Assembly (NCBI RefSeq): GCF_008254045.1
Contig: NZ_CP042425.1
Coordinates: forward strand, 4,154,001-4,218,000
Length of the DNA: 64,000 nt
Direction: 5' to 3'
Origin: Limnoglobus roseus
GTDB lineage: Bacteria > Planctomycetota > Planctomycetia > Gemmatales > Gemmataceae
In this document: one piece after another, positions 35,563 to 43,846 of the stretch
Layout: the number at the start of each line of letters is the position of its first letter
How positions within the stretch are numbered: position 1 is the stretch's first letter
The notes under the pieces: model-generated
Seen by the model: only the letters and a program-made list of their open reading frames with translations
Database searches by the model: none
What the model was told of the DNA's origin: nothing
Translations under genes and position numbers: made by a program

Positions 35563-36459
35563 TCAAGGAGTGTCGCTTGCTCGGATACTTAGCGATTCGA
35601 TCAGTTTGCCGTAGAACTCCGCGGCCGGTAAACTCGGCGGCAACGATGAGCACTCGCCCGCGCCCATGTCAACGACGATCCAGTCCCCGCCTTCCGTCTG
35701 GCCCACGTCCATCGAAAAGAAGGGCGCATCAAATCGTTCGGCGACTTTTTCAAACGGCTCCCAATCGACGGGCTGGGCCGATTGGTCGTGATAGTGCGAC
35801 GCAACCAACAGTTTTCGCTTCCAGAAAAAGAGGCGATACTCTTCGCACAACGGGTACTCGCGGGGGCCGGGGCCGCGGGATCGCAACGGCACGTACTGTT
35901 TCACCACGAACCCGCGATTGAAAGACTTTCCTTGCTCGTTCTGGAGGTTCTCGGCAATCCGTTCGAAGTTTTCGCGGCCCGAACCTTTCGGAACGAAACA
36001 GGCGTCGTGCCAAAGGTGCTTGGCCGACTTGATGTGATCCTTGAGGACGAAAGGGCCGTCGCCGAGTTTGCGACTCGCGCTCCACGCCGAGTACGCATCG
36101 GGCTTGTCCGTCCACACCGCTTCCGGCGAGCAGTCCCGGATCTTCGGATAGTAATTGGGGAAGTACGTGACTTCCGCGTACTGGGCTGGGGAGCTGACGA
36201 GCCGATGCCCTCGGGCCAGCAGGGCGTCGTGGAATTGTCGGTACACTTCTTCGCGGAATATCCACCCGCGGTAGAGAATTTCGTCGCCGTTTCCTTCGGG
36301 TAGGCGTTTTAGAGCGTGGTCGATCCCCTCAAGCGAAATCAACTCTTCGGCGAAGAGGAGGCACTTCAGTCCGAGCGATTGCGCGGCGTCGAATTCCGAC
36401 TCGAAGATCGACTCCGGGAGTTTCCGCATCAGCGGGTTCTGCGGGAAAAGCAAAATCAT
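35563..36459 (-). CDS. ATP-grasp protein of the R2K/DUF4343 type in the RNA-repair operon
   Basis: 298 residues. The ATP-grasp fold is suggested by GPFVLKDHIKSAKH (nucleotide-binding Lys), a basic strand RGFVVKQYVPLRS, EYRLFFWKRKLLVASHY, and the C-terminal metal site DAPFFSMDVGQTEGGDWIVVDMGAGECSSLP (D...D.G.). The N-terminal part (MILLFPQNPLMRKLPES...FESEFDAAQSLG) resembles the pre-ATP-grasp domain of R2K-clade proteins. Members are thought to modify proteins or nucleic acids by amide-bond ligation. Placement between hen1 and pnkp suggests a role in the same RNA-repair response. The substrate is unknown. Confidence 0.75.
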   Translation of the reverse strand: MILLFPQNPLMRKLPESIFESEFDAAQSLGLKCLLFAEELISLEGIDHALKRLPEGNGDEILYRGWIFREEVYRQFHDALLARGHRLVSSPAQYAEVTYFPNYYPKIRDCSPEAVWTDKPDAYSAWSASRKLGDGPFVLKDHIKSAKHLWHDACFVPKGSGRENFERIAENLQNEQGKSFNRGFVVKQYVPLRSRGPGPREYPLCEEYRLFFWKRKLLVASHYHDQSAQPVDWEPFEKVAERFDAPFFSMDVGQTEGGDWIVVDMGAGECSSLPPSLPAAEFYGKLIESLSIRASDTP

Positions 36460-36554
36460 ACTCGCTCCACTGACTTGCTACCAGATGTTCATCAACCGGG
36501 CACGAGTGAGAAGATCGTACCTCGTCACATTTGCCCATCGGGTTTCTGATCGTC

Positions 36555-37952
36555 TCAGGCGTTTCGGTCGAAGATGGCCATCTGCGTCGGCGGCCCGTAC
36601 TCCGGGTGTTCCGGCCCGACGGGGAGGAAGCGGACCGCGTAGCCGAAGCGGGCGGCGAGGCCGGTCGCCCACGTCTGGAATTCCGGCCGGGACCACTCGA
36701 AGCGGTGGTCGGGATGGCGGAACTTCCCGGCCGGGAGGGTTTCCCACGTCACGTTGTACTCCCGGTTCGGCGTCGTCAGCACGATTGTGCGGGGGCGGGC
36801 ACACTCAAAGAGCACCCGCTCGAACGCCGCCAGCCGGGGCGGGTCCAGGTGTTCCACGACCTCGACCACGGCGGCGGCATCGAACCCTTCGAGCCGCTTG
36901 TCCCGGTACATGAGCGAGCCGTGGATCAGCTTGACCCGGTTCGCCTGGGCGTCCGGGAGGCGCTCCAACTTCAACCGACGCGCGGCGGCCTCCAGGCTGC
37001 GAACGGACACGTCCAGCCCGACGATCTCGTCGAACTGTCGGTCCTTGAGGAATTCGCGGACCAACTTGCCTTCGCCGCAACCGAGGTCGAGCACACGCCT
37101 GGCCCCGCTCGCCCGGACGGCCGCCAACACCGAGCCGAGCCGCTGGTCGTTCAGGCTGATCGGCTTCTCCAGCGATTCCTCGGCCCTCTCTTGAACCGGC
37201 GATTCGTCGCCGAGCGGGTCGCCCTCGTCCACGAGCCGGCCCAGGGCCATCCGGTACAGGCTCGGCCGGTTCCCGAGGTAGCGGCGGACAATCTCGTCCT
37301 TGGCCGGGTGCGACGCCAGCCAGCCTTCGCCCTTCGCCAGCAACTTCCCGACTTCGTCCTCGCCGACAAAGTAGTGTTTGCGGGCGTCGAACACCGGGAC
37401 CAACACGTACAGGTGCGAGAGCAGCGTCGAGAGCGGGACCGTATGGCGAACGGTGACGGAGAAGTACGGCCCCTCGCCCCACTCCGGGAACCGCTCGTCG
37501 AGCGGGTGGCGGACGGCTTCGACTTCGTAGCCGAGCGGTTCGAACACGGCCCGCAGGAATGCCTCGCCGCCCCGCACGGGCAGCACGTCGAGGCGGGCCA
37601 CGAGCGGAATCGGCGTCCCGACCAATTCCGGGCGGGTCGTACACCGGCCCTGGAGTGCCGAGCCGAACACCTGAGCGATGGCAACGCTGAGGAACGACGA
37701 GGCGACGTAGGGCCGGTCGTTGACGTATTGGGCGAGCAAGAAGTCCTGGTCGGGGTTGCGGCCCCGGACGAGACCGACGGCGTCCACGTCGAGCAGCAGG
37801 CAGGCCGCACAGCGGTGGTCGCCGACCTCGGGGTAGAAAACGTGGGCGGTGCCGAAGCTCAAGTCGAACGACTGGAACTTGTCCGGGTGCTTGTGCAACA
37901 AGTACCCCAGATCGGCAGCCGGGCGATGGTCGGTCGAGATCGTCAGCAGCAT
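36555..37952 (-). CDS. hen1: bacterial Hen1 RNA 3'-terminal ribose 2'-O-methyltransferase
   Basis: 465 residues, the size of known bacterial Hen1. The N-terminal half (TISTDHRPAADLGYLLHKHP, LSFGTAHVFYPEV) is the Hen1-specific domain that associates with Pnkp. The C-terminal half is a class I methyltransferase: VLDLGCGEGKLV near 285, LDVSVRSLEAA, and the metal-binding E-V-V-E-H near 361-365 with a downstream His in HPDHRFEWSRPEF. It methylates the 3'-terminal 2'-OH of a healed RNA before ligation, making the repaired site resistant to cleavage again. First gene of the - strand operon; the promoter should be in the 229-base gap shared with the divergent gene. Confidence 0.95.
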   Translation of the reverse strand: MLLTISTDHRPAADLGYLLHKHPDKFQSFDLSFGTAHVFYPEVGDHRCAACLLLDVDAVGLVRGRNPDQDFLLAQYVNDRPYVASSFLSVAIAQVFGSALQGRCTTRPELVGTPIPLVARLDVLPVRGGEAFLRAVFEPLGYEVEAVRHPLDERFPEWGEGPYFSVTVRHTVPLSTLLSHLYVLVPVFDARKHYFVGEDEVGKLLAKGEGWLASHPAKDEIVRRYLGNRPSLYRMALGRLVDEGDPLGDESPVQERAEESLEKPISLNDQRLGSVLAAVRASGARRVLDLGCGEGKLVREFLKDRQFDEIVGLDVSVRSLEAAARRLKLERLPDAQANRVKLIHGSLMYRDKRLEGFDAAAVVEVVEHLDPPRLAAFERVLFECARPRTIVLTTPNREYNVTWETLPAGKFRHPDHRFEWSRPEFQTWATGLAARFGYAVRFLPVGPEHPEYGPPTQMAIFDRNA

Positions 37953-38181
37953 CGGACCGGCCCCGGGTGGTGAGTCGCTTGAATGGAGGCCGCGAAAACC
38001 CGAGTCTTGGTTGTGACCGGGCCAACTGCAAGAGACCGCAGTGCGGGCCGCAGGTTCGGGGCGATCGCAACATTTCTTTGCGCCAGTCAGTCTACAAGAC
38101 CGTGGAAGCCTCTTCCTGCCGAATTCGCGGGCGAAGTTCGACTGCCGGTGAACCCGGCTTTGTCCTCCGTGTCACTCCCAC

Positions 38182-38988
38182 ATGGACACTCACCTTCTCG
38201 ACAACAAGTTCGCCCGGATCGGTGCTCGCCTGAAGTTCGCCGACCGACCGGCCCGCTCCCCGCGCACGACGGGGGTCATCTCGCTGGACGTTCAGGCCGA
38301 CCGGCACGGGGAATATTTCGAGATCGCCCCGCGTTCGGGATTCGATCCCGAGATCGCCGTCCTCGACGTTCAACCGGCCGATCGCCACTTGCTCCTGCTC
38401 GTTCGGGACGGGGAGGGGAAGAGCAAGTTTCTGTGCGGCCACGACGAGCGGCACTGGTTCGTGGCCGGGATTCCCGAATCGGCCCCCGTCGGCACCGTCC
38501 GGCAGGCGATGGAAGCCCTCAAACCGCCCGAAGTGCGGGCCGCCCAGACGGGCCAGCGACTGAACGCGAAGGTCCGCAACCGCCGCAAGAACGCCGCCTT
38601 CCTCCGTCAGGGGGAGTGGTTCTTCCTCCCGCAACCCCGGATGGTCGTGGACGAAAAACTGGTGCTCCGAAACGAGCCGCTCACCCGGGGCGGCGGCAGC
38701 AAGTCGCACTGGATGGAGTTCTGCTTTCGGACCGGCGGGCAGGTCGTCCACGTCTGCTCGCGGCACCCGAACGGCGTCACGGAAGCGCAGTACAAGCGCA
38801 TCCTGTCGGTCACGCCGAAGGCCAAGGGGTGGGGTTGGCGGACGATGCGGCGGAACCCGGGCGTGTACGCCAAGGGCCGCATTCGCCACGCCGACCATGC
38901 GACGATCACGCTGCCCGGCTGGCACCGGGTGGTGATGAACACCGAGGGCCAATCCCAGGCGATGCAGAACGTGGCGTTCCTGGACTAA
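38182..38988 (+). CDS. conserved hypothetical protein divergent from the RNA-repair operon
   Basis: 268 residues, ATG start, no signal peptide or membrane helix. The N-terminal third is beta-rich (GEYFEIAPRSG, DRHLLLLVRDGEGKSKFLCGHDERHWFVAGIPE). A basic linker QRLNAKVRNRRKNAAFLRQGEWFFLPQP follows. The C-terminal part has an ordered tail GRIRHADHATITLPGWHRVVMNTE...MQNVAFLD, with several His, Asp and Trp. I have seen similar tails in unannotated proteins of cyanobacteria and actinobacteria but know no function. A head-to-head arrangement with hen1 makes a shared regulatory region likely. Confidence 0.7.
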   Translation: MDTHLLDNKFARIGARLKFADRPARSPRTTGVISLDVQADRHGEYFEIAPRSGFDPEIAVLDVQPADRHLLLLVRDGEGKSKFLCGHDERHWFVAGIPESAPVGTVRQAMEALKPPEVRAAQTGQRLNAKVRNRRKNAAFLRQGEWFFLPQPRMVVDEKLVLRNEPLTRGGGSKSHWMEFCFRTGGQVVHVCSRHPNGVTEAQYKRILSVTPKAKGWGWRTMRRNPGVYAKGRIRHADHATITLPGWHRVVMNTEGQSQAMQNVAFLD

Positions 38989-39031
38989 CAAAGTGACCTG
39001 CCAGCCCCTTTCCGAAGGAAGTGCTGGAGTT

Positions 39032-39083
39032 GCAAACGGCGAGGGCCGCGAACGATCTCTCGTTCGCGGCCCTCGCCGTTTGC
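39032..39083. terminator. bidirectional terminator, perfect 23-bp stem
   Basis: Left arm 39032-39054 and right arm 39061-39083 pair perfectly around a 6-base loop. It lies in the 108-base gap between two convergent genes and is one of the strongest hairpins in the window. Confidence 0.9.
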
Positions 39084-39096
39084 GTAGCGGGTATGA

Positions 39097-40035
39097 CTAT
39101 TCCGCCCCGGTGAAGTGAACGCCCGTGGAACCGCCGATGCCCTTCAGCAAATCGCCGTCGCGGCGGCTTCGGTGGAAGGTGTAATTTGTGCCGTAACAGC
39201 ACTCGTCGGCGCAGTGCAGGTAAACCCCCATCCAGCCCAACTTCCCTTCGACCATCGGCGGGCGGCCGGGGGCCACGTAGCGGACGATCGCCGTGTGCAT
39301 GACCTCGGCGGACGAGTTGCGGTAAACGATCAGGTCGCCCGGCGAAGGCGTCGTGACCACGGCGTACCCGTTGTCCTGCAAGATTTGCCCGACGACCGAG
39401 CCGGGGACGATGTACCGCCCCCCGGTGAACACCCAGCCGTGGCAGTTCGAGTCGTCGTTGGCGGGCTGCCGTCGGATGGTGGCGTTGCCCAACGTGAGTG
39501 CCGCGAGCGCTTCGTTCTCGATTCTGGTGGTCTCGGCCTTCGGGCGAGGCGTTCGGGCATGGCTGAGGGGAATCGGATACCCGCGGTCCGTCACCGCCGT
39601 GACGTTCCCGATCGGGGTCCGCTCCGGCAAGTAGGTTAAAATCTGGAAGTGGTCCATCTCCTGCGAATCGAACAACGACGCCTTCACCTCGTGGTGCCAG
39701 TAGCACCCGCCCAGACCCGCCAAGCCAAGAACGGAGAATGCCGTGCCGTACCCCAGGGGCGTTCGAACGAGATTGCAGAGGGCGAACCGGTCCGCGAGGC
39801 GGATGAACAGGACCGCGACGGCCGTGCCGGCCAGCGACGCGGCGGGGTAGTCGTAAAGGTTTGGTTGGTCGAAGACGACAACCAGGGAACCGTAGACGCC
39901 GGTCACCGCCAACCCCGAGACGGCAAGGCGCCACGCGAAGCCCAATCGAGGGGCAAGTAAACTGGCGACTCCCAACAGGAAGAGGCCGACAGCAGGGGGC
40001 GCGAAGGTAAAAAGTTCGCGATCGAATTCGTCCAT
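39097..40035 (-). CDS. membrane-anchored cysteine-peptidase-like protein
   Basis: 312 residues from ATG at 40035. Three or four membrane helices fill residues about 8-120 (TFAPPAVGLFLLGVASLLAP, RLAVSGLAVTGVYGSLVVVF, LAGTAVAVLFIRLAD, GTAFSVLGLAGLGGCYW). The C-terminal half resembles NlpC/P60 or CHAP domains: DDSNCHGWVFTGGRY (candidate nucleophile Cys), GDLIVYRNSSAEVMHTAIVRYV (candidate His). It ends with a Cys-containing segment (CADECCYGTNYTFHRS). It might cut a peptide on the outer face of the membrane. The family name is unknown to me, and catalysis is inferred from the Cys/His spacing only. Confidence 0.6.
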   Translation of the reverse strand: MDEFDRELFTFAPPAVGLFLLGVASLLAPRLGFAWRLAVSGLAVTGVYGSLVVVFDQPNLYDYPAASLAGTAVAVLFIRLADRFALCNLVRTPLGYGTAFSVLGLAGLGGCYWHHEVKASLFDSQEMDHFQILTYLPERTPIGNVTAVTDRGYPIPLSHARTPRPKAETTRIENEALAALTLGNATIRRQPANDDSNCHGWVFTGGRYIVPGSVVGQILQDNGYAVVTTPSPGDLIVYRNSSAEVMHTAIVRYVAPGRPPMVEGKLGWMGVYLHCADECCYGTNYTFHRSRRDGDLLKGIGGSTGVHFTGAE

Positions 40036-40158
40036 AAGTGACTGCGATCCATCAGGTCGGCGGCAGTGGTTTCTGCTCTGGAAACCTAACACCATTGACG
40101 TGAGGAAGGGGTGAGACACTCCCTGAGAAATCGGTGAGAGGTGAGGCTGAAAAATGAA

Positions 40159-40183
40159 GACGCCCGCCTTCAAGGCGGGCGTC
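40159..40183 (-). terminator. Rho-independent terminator of the sigma factor gene
   Basis: A 10-bp GC stem (40159-40168 with 40174-40183) with loop TTCAA. On the - strand it is followed by a T-rich run (CTTCATTTTTC). It lies 22 bases after the stop of the sigma-70 gene. Confidence 0.9.
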
Positions 40184-40204
40184 CGGTCGTTCTCGCAAAC
40201 GGCG

Positions 40205-41872
40205 TTACGGCAGTTCGACTTTCTGCTCCGCCGCCCATTCACGGAGTTGCTTCATCCCTCGCACGTTGATCTGCCGCACCCGCTCCTTCGTGATGCCGAA
40301 GTGCTGGCCGATCTGCTCAAGGGTCATCTGACCGCCGCCGGCCAAGCCGGTGCGCATCTTGATGACTTCCCGCGTCCGGCTGTCGAGATGGCCGAGCAGG
40401 TTGTTCACCCGCTCCTTGGCCGCGTCGGCCACGGCGAGCAACTCGTGCTCGTCCGTTCGCACGTCGTGCCGGGCGTCGAACACGTCTTCCGCGCCGGTCA
40501 TGTACCGCTGCCGCCGCGTGTTCTCGTCCGGGATGCTCCGGGCGAAGTTCTTCATCACCGCCCACGTCGCGTACGTACTGAACTTGTTCCCCCGGCTGTA
40601 GTCGAACTTCTCGACGGCCCGCATGATGGAGATGTTGGCGTCGGACTTCAACTCGTCGAGGTTCTGCCCAATCTGCATGTGCTTCGTGGCCAGCGAGTGA
40701 ACCAACCGCTGGTTGCACTCGATTAGCAGGTCGCGGACGGCCTTGATCTGCTGTTGCAGGAAGTCCACACGTTGAATGTCCTGCACCCGCGCCCGAGTCG
40801 GGTCGAGCTTCTCGCGCAGCTTGTGCAGTTTGTGCTTGAGATAGTTCATTTTGCGGAACAGGTGCGCCTCTTGCTCGCGGGTGAGCAACGGCTTCTCGTA
40901 CAGGTACGCCATGTGTGCGTCCACGTCCTTCGGCGGGCGCATCGAGTTCACCTTCTCGTTGAACTCGTCTTCGAACGGCATGGGACCGACGATCGCGGCT
41001 TCGCGACTCAGATCGTCGAACTCCGCGTTATGTATGTAATCGACCGGCTGGGCGACGAGTCGCTCGGCCTTGACCTCGTTCGCCACGCGGTAAACGCTGG
41101 AACGAGTGCGATTGAACTGTTTGGCAATGGTATCCACGGACGTCCCCTCCTGGAGGGCATGGTAAATCTGTTCCTTCGCTACTGCATCTAACGGGCCAGT
41201 CAACTTCGGGAAGACCGCAGCGTCGGGGTGGGTCTTGTCAAAATTCTTGATCGTGTACCGAATCGCTTCTGGCGAGCGGTGCAGGTCGTGGGCGATTTTC
41301 TTGCTCACGTCCACCAGCGATTCGCCGCGGGCGGCCATATCTCGGGCCGTCAGCACGATCTGCTCGCGCTCGCGGTCCGACAGGTGGCTAAAGCGGGCGC
41401 TCTTCGAGACGCGCTCGCTGTGCGACCTCACGAACGATTCCACGCTCGCGAGCGGAAAACCCAGTTGGCTGCGGCCGTTCGCCTTGTACCGGCGGGCGAC
41501 CAATCCCCGCAGCCGCCACCGGCTGATCGTCTTGGTCGAGACGTTGAACCGCTGACAAATTTCTTCGAGGGTCAACATCTCTTCGCCGACCTGCTCGCGG
41601 GGCAGGGGCGGGATGGACCGCTCGATCTGGATGATGAACAGCGCGAGGTCGTGCTTGAGTTCGTCGCCGCGGATCAGCAGGTCGGCGTAGTTGTTCGGCC
41701 GGAACTCCGTCAGGCGGTAGCAGACGAACTGGTACGGGTACTGCTTCGTCGGCTCGATTTCGGCCAGTAGCTTTTCCGCGTTCGCCAACTGCTCGCGTCG
41801 CTTCGACGGCGGGGCAAACCGCATTTGCTGGGCCGCGAGTTCGTTCAGTGCGGGATATTTAAAAGCGTTCAT
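40205..41872 (-). CDS. sigma-70 family RNA polymerase sigma factor with N-terminal HTH extension
   Basis: 555 residues from ATG at 41872, preceded by GGAAGGGAG. The C-terminal half is a group 1-3 sigma factor. Region 1.2/2.1 is EAHLFRKMNYLKHKL...LLIECNQRLVHSLATKH, region 2.2-2.4 reads NLDELKSDANISIMRAVEKFDYSRGNKFSTYATWAVMKNFARSIPDE, and region 4.2 is MTLEQIGQHFGITKERVRQINVRGMKQLREWA. The N-terminal 300 residues are not standard. They hold a MerR-type HTH (LTLEEICQRFNVSTKTISRWRLRGLV.R) and at least one or two further homeodomain-like HTH units (IAKQFNRTRSSVYRVANEV). A terminator ends the gene. It looks like a specialised rather than housekeeping sigma factor. Confidence 0.88.
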   Translation of the reverse strand: MNAFKYPALNELAAQQMRFAPPSKRREQLANAEKLLAEIEPTKQYPYQFVCYRLTEFRPNNYADLLIRGDELKHDLALFIIQIERSIPPLPREQVGEEMLTLEEICQRFNVSTKTISRWRLRGLVARRYKANGRSQLGFPLASVESFVRSHSERVSKSARFSHLSDREREQIVLTARDMAARGESLVDVSKKIAHDLHRSPEAIRYTIKNFDKTHPDAAVFPKLTGPLDAVAKEQIYHALQEGTSVDTIAKQFNRTRSSVYRVANEVKAERLVAQPVDYIHNAEFDDLSREAAIVGPMPFEDEFNEKVNSMRPPKDVDAHMAYLYEKPLLTREQEAHLFRKMNYLKHKLHKLREKLDPTRARVQDIQRVDFLQQQIKAVRDLLIECNQRLVHSLATKHMQIGQNLDELKSDANISIMRAVEKFDYSRGNKFSTYATWAVMKNFARSIPDENTRRQRYMTGAEDVFDARHDVRTDEHELLAVADAAKERVNNLLGHLDSRTREVIKMRTGLAGGGQMTLEQIGQHFGITKERVRQINVRGMKQLREWAAEQKVELP

Positions 41873-42517
41873 CGCGGTGTTCTCCCTTCCTGTGAGGTGG
41901 ATCAGAGATCCACGCCCGGAAACAGCAACCGGCGTCAAGCCGGCCCACTTCCGTTCAATCCGTTGGCCTGACTCGTCCTCGGATACTTTGTGATTCTCTG
42001 CACGAATATACAAACGGCGGGGTCACATCTTTCGGCACTGGACTTTTGCTTTCGAGGTCGCCTAAAATCGCCGTCGGCAGGAACTTTCAGGTAGGACTCT
42101 TCTCGACAGACCCCATTCCTGGCGATCTCGACTCCAGTAGTAGCCATTCGTGCAGGTGTCAGGCCAAATCTCAATCCGAGTTCGTCGTTTGCTACTGTTC
42201 TGTCGCAAGTTCCATCTGTTATTCGCTTTGGGGACGATCGGATTTTTGTGATTCTCCCGGCACCTGCGGTAAGAATGTCAAATTTGCGGTCGCGTGCGTC
42301 GGATTTACTAGGTGTCTGTGGAGTTTTGCACACCACACTGGTGGACTAATGCCATTCACCTAATTTTCTGACAACTTTTCCAATCTTCCGTACTCGACCC
42401 ATTCCACCCGCTTCACAATTGAGACGCATTTTTGCCTCAAGGTTGCGCAGCGGATTGCCGACGGGAACGAGATATAATGCACGCGAAACGCCTCGACACT
42501 CCGTCGGATAAACCGTC
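41873..42517. other. 645-base intergenic region with lower GC; 5'-UTR hairpin of the sigma gene
   Basis: No gene is convincing here. A perfect 7-bp stem with an AGA loop at 41897-41913 lies 25 bases upstream of the sigma start, inside its probable leader. Bases about 42040-42480 are noticeably AT-richer than the surroundings. Short frames in this stretch have no family features, and I see no tRNA or promoter that I could defend. Confidence 0.5.
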
Positions 42518-43840
42518 ATGCACCGTGTTTTTTTCACGCTCGCGCTGCTCTTGAGCAGCGCCAATGGCTCGTCTGCACAAGAGACGTACCAATTGGTCGA
42601 GAAGTTCGAACCGGGCACGCTAAGCCGGGTGGAACAGAAGACCGAACTCACCGGCAAGTTGGCCGTCCCGGCTGACAAGGAGGCCAAGGAGACGAAACCG
42701 CAAATCGTCTCGCTCAGTGGGTCGGGCAAGGTCGTTTACGACGAACGCCAACTGCCGAGCGACGACGCGGAGACTCGCAAAGTCCTCCGGCAGTATCGTT
42801 CCTTCGAGGTTCGCCGCGTGGTTGGGGCACGCGAGCAGGGGACCGACTTGCGGAAGGCGGTTTACCGCCAGGTCGTGCTGCGGTCCGCAAAGGGCAAGTC
42901 GCCGTTCTCACCGGACGGCCCGCTACTGTGGGGGGAGATCGACGCCATCCGTACAGACGTTTTCTCCCCGGCGTTGGTTCCCGCTCTTTTGCCCGCGAAG
43001 GCCGTGGCCGTTAACGACACCTGGCCCCTGGACGCGGACGGCGTGACCGAGCTTACCGATATGGAGAAGGTCACGGCCGGCGGGTTCACGCTGAAGTTCC
43101 TCGGCGTGGTCACGATCAACGGACACAAACAGGCCCGCCTCTCGCTTTCCGGTTCCGCCCGCGGCGTGGACGACAACGGCCCGTGCAAGCACACCCTCGA
43201 CGGCACGGCCTACTTCGACCTCGACGGCAACCGCCTGTCGTACCTGTCGCTCAAGGGCACGCACGACCTCCTTGATGGCGCGGGCCAAACCGTCGGCACA
43301 ATTGAGGGGCGGTTCACGTTGAACCGCACGGCCGTGGCCGAGGTAACAGAGCTGTCCGATGCGGCGTTGAAGGACCTGGAATTGAAGCCGACGCCGGAGA
43401 ACTCTGCCCTTCTGTACGACAACCCGCAGCTCGGGGTTCGCTTCCTCTACCCCCGCCGCTGGCGGATTGGGGCGGTGCAAGGGAAGCAGGTCACGCTCGA
43501 CGGCCCGAACGGGGCCGGCATACTCATAACGATCGAGGCGGCGAAAAGTTTACCGTCGGTCGCCGATTTCCTTCGCGAGTCGACCGCGTTCCTTCAGAAG
43601 TCTTCGAAGGACGTGAGCGTAACACGGAAGCCGGAGCGCATCGTGGAGAAGCCGGCCGTGGACCGCTTCTCGCTGACGGCGTCCATGAAAGACGAGAAGG
43701 TGCGAATGGAGTACGCCGTCCTCACGAACGCAGACGGGTCTGGCGTCACGTTCGCCGGTCGATTGCCGGATGCCGACGCGGAAGCACTGGGCAAGGACGT
43801 GGAGAAGGTGCTGAAGTCGCTGGCCGCCGAGAAGAAGTGA
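42518..43840 (+). CDS. secreted hypothetical protein
   Basis: 440 residues with a signal peptide (FFTLALLLSSANGSSAQ, cut near residue 21). The mature protein is beta-rich, has a short Lys/Glu stretch (VPADKEAKETKPQIV) and no membrane helix. Residues about 300-440 look like a second small domain (LYDNPQLGVRFLYPRRWRIG...GAGILITIEAAKSLPSV) of the sort used to bind or carry lipophilic ligands (PsbP/DUF1795-like pattern). That resemblance is weak. It is convergent with the methyltransferase gene, 6 bases apart. Confidence 0.65.
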   Translation: MHRVFFTLALLLSSANGSSAQETYQLVEKFEPGTLSRVEQKTELTGKLAVPADKEAKETKPQIVSLSGSGKVVYDERQLPSDDAETRKVLRQYRSFEVRRVVGAREQGTDLRKAVYRQVVLRSAKGKSPFSPDGPLLWGEIDAIRTDVFSPALVPALLPAKAVAVNDTWPLDADGVTELTDMEKVTAGGFTLKFLGVVTINGHKQARLSLSGSARGVDDNGPCKHTLDGTAYFDLDGNRLSYLSLKGTHDLLDGAGQTVGTIEGRFTLNRTAVAEVTELSDAALKDLELKPTPENSALLYDNPQLGVRFLYPRRWRIGAVQGKQVTLDGPNGAGILITIEAAKSLPSVADFLRESTAFLQKSSKDVSVTRKPERIVEKPAVDRFSLTASMKDEKVRMEYAVLTNADGSGVTFAGRLPDADAEALGKDVEKVLKSLAAEKK

Positions 43841-43846
43841 CGTGCC

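Noticed and set aside
36531..37973. 480-codon open frame on the + strand
   Set aside because: Antisense to hen1; low-complexity Arg/Val/Glu content and no domain.
41935..42336. 133-codon open frame in the AT-richer intergenic region
   Set aside because: No start context, no motifs, codon use unlike the neighbours; treated as non-coding.
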